Of a DNA stretch of 64,000 bases, positions 58,001 through 64,000 are shown piece after piece (within the stretch, counting starts at the first letter, position 1; each line of letters begins with the position of its first letter). Position numbers and translations under genes: made by a program. The stretch is taken from assembly GCA_022828595.1 (NCBI GenBank), contig JAKGHH010000008.1, forward strand, positions 1,114,728 to 1,178,727, written 5' to 3'. Below the pieces are notes generated by a model, which had not been told where the DNA came from, made no database searches, and saw only the letters and a list, made by a program, of their open reading frames with translations. Source of the DNA: Nelumbo lutea. Its lineage: Eukaryota; Streptophyta; Magnoliopsida; Proteales; Nelumbonaceae.

Positions 58001-61000
58001 CCATCTTACCCCTCTTATTTTCCAGATCTCCCTGACCCACCTTCTATCCAGTTCAGCTAATTTTGTCTCCTGCAACATCACAACATCAGGTCTTTCTCTC
58101 CTAAGTAGCTCCTTAATCGATCTCCTTTTTCTAGCACTACCCAAACGCCTTACATTCCAGCTTATCATCTTCATTACCTTTCAAGAATTTCGCCCTCCAA
58201 TATAGTGTTCCTTCATTTAGAACCCTTCTTTCTTTCCCCTCTTATTTTTCTGGCACTCCCTTGTTATGAATTATCAAACCAAAGTACTGGAAAAGGCCAA
58301 ATTGAGTTATCTCTTGGTCTCCAATCCTAAGTGTACCCTGATTTGCACTCCTAATATTATTAAATTTTGCATCGAATATATTATGTTTTACTCCTACTTA
58401 TTTCAAAACCTTTTGTTTCTAAGGTATTCATCCCTAAACTTAATTTTACATTTAATCCTTCATCAGTTTCATCAATTAAAATAATGTCATCAGAAAACAA
58501 GCACCATGGGACCTCCTCTTGAATATGTTTAGTCAATTCATCTATGATTTGTGCAAATAAATAAGGGCAAAATTTTTTTATCAATTATGAATAATAATCT
58601 AAATACCAAGTCGAATGGCTAAACCATAGGATAGCAAGGTTTAAGTTCAATTCTTAAATTTGTCCAAGATCCCAACTTTAGGCATGAAAATATGTAATAT
58701 TGTTTGAATAGCTGCTATTTATGACATTATTTTTACAGTCCAAGTTAAGCTGCAGAATGATATGACATTAAATAGAACAGACTGGTGAAACAGGATTCAT
58801 GTAGCCGACTCATATAGTTGGAATAAGTATCCATGTAACCGACCCCAAAATAAGTCTTGGGTGATGGTGATGATGTTAAGCTGCAGAAACATATAGAACT
58901 GGACTTGAAATTTGAATTTAGAATGAGAAACCCAATAATCATTTGCAATGTTAAGAGACCTAATCTGGATCAAATTGTCAGACCAGTTAATATATGACAT
59001 GGTCCCTTTTCTTGGTTTGAAAAGTTATGAGTTTTAAACCCATCCTGGACTCGTTGACCAGAACCAAGCTGACAAGTTTTTGGTAAGGAATCTTATTAAA
59101 AAAGATAGTTTTTTTTGATAAATTAAAAAAAAAAAGATAGTAGTTTGCTTCATTTTTTAATTTAGATATTTTATTTGTTTGCTAATATCCAAACAACAAA
59201 CAACATAAAAATTTTAAATGTTACCTATTTTCTATAATATTTTACAGCTAATATCGGATATTAATTTTTATGGGTTTTACATTTATTAAATTTAATTATG
59301 ATAGAAGGGGTCATTCGATTGACCCATGAAACAGTCCCTTTACAAGTTTGGTTATGAGGTGTTTTTCTTAATATCACTTGTTTTTATTTCTCCAAACTCA
59401 TGCCTTCAATGTTAAAGCACTTCAGCTCATTAGCTTGTCACAACTCCCAAATTGACTCCTTGGCTCTTGTTAGTTCTTACTCCCAAACACATGGAGTTGA
59501 GTCATGGTTATGACTCCAGATACACATGATAATACACATGATTCATCCAAGTTAGATGATTGACTCCAACAACTATCTCACTCTACACCAACCTTGCATA
59601 TTCTATTAACAACAAATAGAAATAAAAGGGAAAAAAGGAAACTTAAAAAGAAGAAAAAAATGAGGAGGCTTGGCCTGCTCTCTCACTGAAGGTCTTTGTA
59701 CCAAATCCTAGTGAGAAAAAAGAAGAAGAATCTAATTGTCAGGTTTTTTAGGCATTGTATCATTAAATTTATTTCCCAATTGACTAATAGAAAACTGAAG
59801 TTTGCCTATTGCTTTTTCAACAGAAATTTTACTTCTCCAGACCCACAAACTTATCCATAAGATCTGAATCAGACACATGTCTTAATCAGAGTTGAAGAAC
59901 CAAAAACTGATTAAGCATGTAATACAAATATTCAATTTCAGAAATTTAAACTCAAACAAATATTTAGACTGAGTACATGATCTTGAAAGCCAAGGATTTC
60001 ATTATGTACTCAATAATTTACATGGTTAGTTTTCTGTATGCTTTGTTCTTTCTATGAAAAAACTCAACTACAACAATAATGATTTAAATGTTAAGTGCGT
60101 TTCATTCTACTTTAGTATTAGAAAACAAATAGTTATTTGTGTTTGAATTTAAAATTATGATTATGAGAAGTGTAAAGAACTAAAAACATACAGGAATAAA
60201 AGAAACTATGACTTTCCCCTGTTTGGGAGTACTTAGTTCATAAACAAGTGCTTGAAAATAAATGTTTATCCCAATAAGTGCTTGCGAGTTTTTGGTGAAA
60301 AAGCACTTATTTCAGATGGGAGTAGTATAGGTATTTTCAAAATGACATGGCGGGCCAAGATGGACCAGAAAGGAAATAAGCTTGAATAAGAACTTAAAAA
60401 TAAGCTCAAAATTTGGGCTTCTTGAATAAGTGCTCATTTTCAGGAATAAGCACTTATTCGGGCTTATTTCTCAAATACAGATAAGTGCTTATTGGTGTGG
60501 TCCCAGCCCAACATAAGTGCTTATTCAAATAAGCACTCCTAAACATGGTATTCTTAAGATTAAGAACTTCAGTACCAAAGGTTAAATGAAGAAAATAAGA
60601 TTAAGAACTTCAGTACCAAAGCCACCAAGTCAGCAAGCTATGGTTGAACAACAAGATCAACAAAGAAAAATCTTAACAACTTTGAGTTCAAAATAGGGTT
60701 TACATTCTTAATGTGTTCATAGATGTCCTTTACAGCAAGTTCTGTAATTCCTCTCATGGTAAATGTCTTACCACTGCTGGTCTGTCCATAAGCAAATATT
60801 GTAGCTGCAAGAGATAGAAGCCAATAGCAGTTACACGTTGTCAAACTATACAACAAGCTGCATGGAAAGAAAAATTTGAAAACTACCATTTATATCTAAA
60901 TGTCTAATTACCATTAATTCCACTAAGGACAGATAAAGCAACATCCTTTGCCCCTTCCTCATAAACCTTCCAAGTCAAACAAGTTGGACCAAAAACTTTA

Positions 61001-61418
61001 TCTAACAGTAGCAAACGGTAGATAAGAAAAATTGAGCTCAGATCGGAGTTCCAATCATCAAATCAAGACAGAACTTGCTATAAATTTGTAAGTTTAAAAC
61101 TAGACTTTTCAATGATAAATGCAAGAGTTTTATAAGGAATTATAGTTAGTTTTTAATCAGTGAAATAAATGTGAGAACTTCAGTACCAAAGCAATAAGAG
61201 GGTGTAGGCCTTCCTGGATGCAAATTCTTGAGTGAAATAGTGTGTTCATCAGTACAATCCCAAGAAATTTGGTCATTCATCTCATGTTCTTTTTGGCTCA
61301 ATGGCCGCACTCGGACAGTGACAAATAATTTCTCTTCATGAGATCTTGGACCTCCAGGTGTAGATGAAGGGGTCTTCTCTATTTTTGACAATGGTGTTGC
61401 CGGTGTTTTAACCATCAT
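37217..61418 (-). CDS. NACK2/TES: Kinesin-7 of the NACK type (TETRASPORE/NACK2-like)
   Basis: This plus-end microtubule motor acts at the phragmoplast. NACK kinesins bind and activate the MAPKKK of the cytokinesis cascade. Fourteen coding exons: 61418-61187, 61001-60912, 60804-60704, 53311-53198, 53108-53027, 52701-52634, 52072-52013, 51926-51802, 51121-50923, 49323-49189, 46074-45985, 45874-44942, 38928-38624, 37547-37217. They sum to 2865 nt, 954 codons, close to the known NACK length, with all phases consistent. The motor domain (about 30-355) has GQTSSGKT at 114-121, SSRSH at 220-224 and DLSGSE at 253-258. Coiled coils follow, with the conserved [19 protein letters not shown]. The last 210 residues match the NACK carboxyl domain (DUF3490). 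The end SNLFHL and the [16 protein letters not shown] segment favour TES/NACK2 over NACK1. Introns hold many transposons. Confidence 0.93.
38065..38346. mobile_element. MITE in the last kinesin intron (CCGGTC-rich inverted ends)
   Basis: The left end GGTTTTTAAAGCC runs into ACCGGTCAGGGGTCCAG. The reversed right end GGTTTTCAAAACCGGACC leads into the same kind of GGTC/CCGG words. The 282-bp element has no frame and lies in intron 37548-38623. Confidence 0.65.
40190..40312 (+). mobile_element. 5'-truncated RTE LINE tail
   Basis: GGATTCATGTAGCC followed by a GTTGGGATAAGACTTGGAT stretch and GATGATGATGATGA is the usual 3' end of plant RTE elements. The tail ends in GAT-type repeats at 40290-40306. 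It lies in the kinesin intron 38929-44941. Confidence 0.6.
40748..42400 (-). pseudogene. Protease and integrase of the second Copia element
   Basis: The protease site near 42370-42400 reads [11 protein letters not shown], with tyrosine where serine or threonine is normal. It continues to [12 protein letters not shown]. Integrase follows with LGHPNSKKL, then [26 protein letters not shown] and, at 41356-40748, [15 protein letters not shown] and [15 protein letters not shown] run of twelve G at 41289-41300 coincides with a switch between two overlapping frames. Confidence 0.8.
42590..43395 (-). pseudogene. Gag of the second Copia element
   Basis: The start at 43395 ([19 protein letters not shown]) is followed by a TAG where the family has tryptophan. 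The rest reads [10 protein letters not shown] and then, at 43110-42640, [12 protein letters not shown] with the zinc knuckle [14 protein letters not shown]. It ends with a stop near 42640, and the frame resumes to about 42385. Confidence 0.75.
44885..44934. repeat. Compound TA/GATA/GA microsatellite beside a kinesin splice donor
   Basis: TATATA, then about eight GATA units, then about nine GA units end six or seven bases from the donor of kinesin exon 12 (GT at 44941-44940). In the gene's direction the intron thus starts GTGAGCAATC followed by a CT-rich run. Confidence 0.85.
46943..49046 (+). mobile_element. 2.1-kb gag-only Gypsy derivative (chromovirus-like) in a kinesin intron
   Basis: LTRs are 46943-47435 (493 bp) and 48612-49046 (435 bp), both TGTTATGG...CA. 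The 5-bp duplication GTGTG flanks the element because it landed in a GT microsatellite. A tRNA-Met-type site (TGGTATTAGAGC, 47439-47450) follows the 5' LTR, and a purine tract (GGAGGGGAGTAA) precedes the 3' LTR. Gag and a zinc knuckle are present; protease, RT, RNase H and integrase are missing. It lies in intron 46075-49188, opposite in strand to the gene. Confidence 0.9.
47459..48657 (+). pseudogene. Gag and pol-end fusion of the mini-Gypsy
   Basis: Gag probably starts at 47459 ([17 protein letters not shown]). The core has [33 protein letters not shown] and LVNLKQ-type segments up to 48120. There a C-run frameshift and then a stop near 48280 interrupt it. The next frame, from 48349, contains the zinc knuckle [14 protein letters not shown] and then runs straight into [19 protein letters not shown], which looks like the usual end of the pol polyprotein. 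The stop at 48655-48657 is inside the 3' LTR. Confidence 0.75.
53994..58253 (-). mobile_element. 5'-truncated L1 LINE with ORF2, nested in the RTE
   Basis: A 19-bp direct repeat (CACTCCCTTGTTATGAATT) flanks it at 53975-53993 and 58254-58272, and it ends in a poly-A tail (T-run 53991-54003). Only ORF2 is present; the copy begins just upstream of it, so ORF1 was lost by 5' truncation. The length is about 4.26 kb. Confidence 0.9.
54122..58174 (-). pseudogene. L1 ORF2 (endonuclease, RT, zinc finger, RNase H) with frameshifts
   Basis: The APE endonuclease starts at 58174 ([18 protein letters not shown]) and continues in two more frames to about 57291 (ITSDHCPIE). RT spans about 57130-56096, with [60 protein letters not shown] and FADD. 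The thumb and zinc-finger part covers 55882-54900. The RNase H-like end, 54600-54122, shows [12 protein letters not shown] and [13 protein letters not shown]. At least six frame breaks make it inactive, but each section is long and well conserved, so the insertion is fairly young. Confidence 0.88.
58780..58876 (+). mobile_element. Small RTE tail copy
   Basis: CAGGATTCATGTAGCCGACTC and AATAAGTCTTGGGTGATGGTGATGATG match the plant RTE 3' end in plus orientation. It sits 200 bases right of the larger RTE remnant of opposite orientation. Confidence 0.55.
60220..60545. mobile_element. MITE with TGTTTGGGAGT/AGGAGT inverted ends
   Basis: The left end TGTTTGGGAGTACTTA and the reversed right end TGTTTAGGAGTGCTTA are inverted repeats. 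The inside has repeated AAGTGCTTATT words on both strands. It lies in kinesin intron 53312-60703, close to exon 3, and belongs to the same family as 18989-19214. Confidence 0.7.
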
Positions 61419-61443
61419 CTTTATTATTTAATCACGAATATCT
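61419..61443 (-). promoter_or_regulatory. Probable 5' UTR intron acceptor of the kinesin gene
   Basis: On the minus strand TCATTTGCAG (AG at 61443-61442) ends 23 bases before the first ATG. The acceptor quality suggests that the 5' leader is spliced and the transcription start lies further right, perhaps around 62.0-62.4 kb. The two consecutive ATGs at 61418-61413 make either a possible start; the family's amino end supports this place. Confidence 0.5.
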
Positions 61444-62430
61444 GCAAATGAGAGTTGCATATTTACAGGAAAATTTATAATATATATATATATATATTAA
61501 GGATTAAAATCTGAGAACCGAACTCAAAAAACAAATAACCAGAATTTGTTACAAGCACTCTAGGTTAGATTCAATGATCATAAAAAATAATACTTGATTC
61601 CCACCGGAAAAGAAAGGGATATTCACTGAAATAGTTCTCACTTCGAGGAGATTATTAAGTTTAATTTACAAAATGCACTGAGGAATTCAAGCTTTGCAAG
61701 ATCAACCATTAAAAAAAAAGCATTTGTTAAGACAGGAAGAATCTTGGTTTTCACAAGTAAGAATCATCCAGCCCAGGTCACAAGAATATGAGAAGCCCTA
61801 TCTTTCAAGTCATAATAACAAGATCCAGCTACTCATTCCAAGGATAACAACATATCTTTCTACAGTTCCTGGACTTCAATAATCTCCAATTAAAAAAATC
61901 CGGTCGATATCATAGTAAACCTCACAAGATTTTGTGAAAACAATGACTTCTTGGAATTGTATTCCAATGAAGTGTACTAAATGTATTGTTTCAAAATCAA
62001 TGAAAGAACCTGAGCAGTTCTTTCAAGGGTCCGAGAAGTGGTAGCACCCAAAATCTAACAAAATGACCTGAGAGACCATAAAATCCAATAAACATAGATT
62101 TTCTTATGTTTAAACCCAAACGAAGGATGCGCGTAAATTCCTCCAATATTGCCGGAAATTTTTACCGGGAAATTTAAAATACCGACAGATGCGCCAGAAT
62201 TCGACCAAATGAGGCTGTGATGACCAGAAAGGTACAAAATCGAAAGAAAACAAAAAAAGAAAAGAAAATGAAGCAAGAACACGAAACAGAAGGGATCATA
62301 AATGTAGTAACGAACGCTGGGGGGTGGGAGTTCGGCTATGAATTTCGAATCTTTCTGACTCGCAAACAAAAATGTAACGGCCAGCGTTGGGTTTAACATG
62401 TTTCAATTGTTACAGGATCTGCTACTTACA
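61444..62430. other. Kinesin upstream region, AT-rich
   Basis: No conserved frame is present. It contains a TA microsatellite at 61479-61498 and probably the kinesin promoter and leader exon. I could not fix a TATA box or mitosis-specific MSA element with confidence. Confidence 0.4.
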
Positions 62431-62433
62431 CCT

Positions 62434-62542
62434 GGCGCCTCACACGCACATCCTACCATGCATTGGGAGCATCTTCCATTCTTAACAATTATTATTCACG
62501 GGAAATGTTCTCAATGCACGGTGGATGTACATGTGAGGCGCC
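62434..62542. repeat. GC-rich inverted repeat 1 upstream of the kinesin gene
   Basis: The left arm 62434-62472 (GGCGCCTCACACGCACATCC, then CATGCATTGGGAGCAT) pairs with 62505-62542, which read in reverse is GGCGCCTCACATGTACATCC, then GTGCATTGAGAACAT. The arms match with few differences and one indel over about 39 bases, around a 32-base loop. Confidence 0.8.
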
Positions 62543-62590
62543 CATTAGTGAGAAGCAGATCCCGCCCCGTTTCGATTTCCCTCGCGCACG

Positions 62591-62666
62591 GCGCCCCACA
62601 AGTGCCCCATACGGGAGATATCCCCAGTACACGGTTGGGATGTGCTGTAGCGCACTTGCGGGGCGC
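62591..62666. repeat. GC-rich inverted repeat 2, next to the first
   Basis: GCGCCCCACAAGTGCCC at 62591-62607 pairs with 62650-62666 (reversed GCGCCCCGCAAGTGCGC), with a loop of about 42 bases. Its GGCGCCCCACA start resembles the GGCGCCTCACA arm of the first repeat, so both may come from one element. Confidence 0.75.
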
Positions 62667-62669
62667 AGA

Positions 62670-64000
62670 TGTAAAGTCCACACTTGAGTCAGTTGTGAAA
62701 GCAATATGTTCAGATAACCGGATCGGAATGAACCGAGGAGATGTCATGCATCAGAGATTGAACCGGAGTCGAATTGGAGGTCGAACCATACTGATATGTA
62801 TGTACATAATATAATATATAAATATGCACAATTATATCATATATTCATAATAATATTAAGTATATACATATACTCAATTATATAATTATATTATGTTATA
62901 AGCCTATAACATTTTTATTTTAATTTCAATTCTTTTATATTAAAATTCAGATTTGAGGCCCAAAAAGGGTTTTTTGTCAAAAAAAAAATGTGGGGCAAGG
63001 TGCCTTAGGAATTGGGATCATGTGATCTTGAAAAGACCCAAAATAAATAAATAAATATATATATATATATAAAAGAAAAACTAAGGGTTTTTTTCGTTTT
63101 AAGATAATGTTTCGTTGATAATTATGGTGAATGAATAGCATCATAGTTGGCATGGATGAGAGTTTTAAGACACTATGGCATTATACGAGGGAACACATAA
63201 GAAAACCTAGTACTCTGACCTCTACGGCAATGGGGTGAGTTCGATGAGGGTTTTGTAAATTCTATACCTTATTTGTCTTTCTAAACCTTTCAACCCGTAC
63301 TTTCCCAAAAAACCCATAGTGGGTTGGGTTTTTAGAATCCAAACCTTACCCACACATGAAAACGCAAAACCCTCTCTGACGCTACCTTCCCCACATTCAA
63401 GGATAGGACATGTTGGATTTAGAACCCGTATCTAATTTTCTATTATTTATTGTCATATACAAGCAATAAATAATAAAATAACACAAGTAAACAATAAAGT
63501 TTCCAATTAATTGATTAAGACATATAGAAAGCACATGAAGTATCAATTATCTTTCACATAAAATTCAAAAATATTACTAAATTCAACACTTGATACATAA
63601 ATTTTTTATGCTTTCCTATAATATGTGGTCGGATCTAGCCTAACACTGTACCTTACTCATACCCATATGGGTTATAGAATATATAATCCTAAAACCTGTC
63701 CCCACCCCAAAACCCATCATTCAAGCAAAAGTAAAAGGAAAAAAAAAAAAACACCCCATCGGGTAGGGTAGGAGCAGGTACCCACTAGATAGGGTAGAAA
63801 TTGCCATCCCCTACTTGCCCAATGAGTGAGCCAATTGGCTAGCGCTTCTACTAATGTAGTTGAAGGATTTGGATATCCATTTCAAAGATTACATGTGGAC
63901 AATGTCAAGTATGGTGTTTTCCTTATGGATGGTAGATGATAATACTCAAAGCATCTCACTCTGCAGATAGGATTAGTTTAACAAAATAACTATTCAATAG
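62670..64000. other. AT-rich right end of the window without a recognisable gene
   Basis: TA-rich tracts (62810-62900, 63050-63070), a GGGTTGGGTTTTTAGAATCC-like repeat near 63320 and a CGGGTAGGGTAGG-like word at 63759-63775 are present. No frame longer than chance with a known domain was seen. The GGGTA words suggest another small TIR repeat, not delimited. Confidence 0.45.

Larger units (their letters stand above)
53405..58590 (-). mobile_element. RTE-type LINE remnant, split by an L1 insertion
   Basis: The right part (58590-58273) reads on the minus strand [18 protein letters not shown] with [11 protein letters not shown] and NTLETKGFE, the catalytic part of plant RTE reverse transcriptase. 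The left part (53974-53405) is the RTE 3' end, with [12 protein letters not shown] and [12 protein letters not shown] frames and a GATGATGATGA-type tail at 53418-53430. Both parts are full of stops. The L1 at 53994-58253 lies between them. All of it lies in kinesin intron 53312-60703. Confidence 0.75.

Noticed and set aside
62398..62814. 138-codon frame near the kinesin promoter
   Set aside because: It crosses both GC-rich inverted repeats, overlaps other frames on both strands and has no recognisable domain.

Overview
The window is plant nuclear DNA, probably from a dicot or an early-diverging angiosperm. The evidence is intron-rich genes with GT-AG introns and plant-specific families (a NACK-type kinesin and a SAC phosphoinositide phosphatase), together with Copia, Gypsy (Tat and chromovirus-like), L1 and RTE retrotransposons and many AT-rich inverted-repeat elements. 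The species cannot be fixed from sequence alone. Nothing prokaryotic is present (no operons or CRISPR), and no tRNA or rRNA gene was recognised.

Three host genes are supported. (1) 3988-10732 (+) holds the last six coding exons of a SAC-family phosphoinositide phosphatase. Its upstream exons, including the catalytic part, lie left of the window; the first 3.9 kb looks like an intron filled with an L1 tail and a truncated Copia element. (2) 14917-17477 (-) is a complete five-exon gene for 40S ribosomal protein SA (305 codons). It converges on the SAC gene across 4.2 kb that contains three AT-rich TIR elements. (3) 37217-61418 (-) is a complete 14-exon kinesin-7 gene of the NACK/TETRASPORE type (954 codons). 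It spans 24 kb because its introns hold a truncated Copia, a 2.1-kb gag-only Gypsy derivative, an L1 nested in an RTE element, and several MITEs. Every junction I placed for these genes keeps the reading frame.

The rest is mostly mobile DNA. 18-22.4 kb is a field of small TIR repeats around a broken ALOG (LSH/G1-type) transcription-factor copy, possibly carried by a Pack-type transposon. 22399-36195 is one full-length but decayed Tat-lineage Gypsy element on the minus strand, with matching ATAAT target duplications, both LTRs, PBS and PPT. Its left LTR is interrupted by a 1.5-kb solo LTR with its own TATTC duplication. Between pol and the 3' LTR it carries a spliced antisense gene of the 'putative gypsy type transposon' family. 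Upstream of the kinesin start, 62.4-62.7 kb contains two GC-rich inverted repeats. The last kilobase is AT-rich with no recognisable gene.

The host genes do not form a pathway: vesicle/vacuole lipid signalling, translation and phragmoplast cytokinesis are simply neighbours. No clearly new molecular system was found. The most interesting items are the broken ALOG copy, the Tat element's antisense gene, the mini-Gypsy deletion derivative, the hairpin series inside the solo LTR, and the Copia fragment bounded by perfect 17-bp inverted termini.
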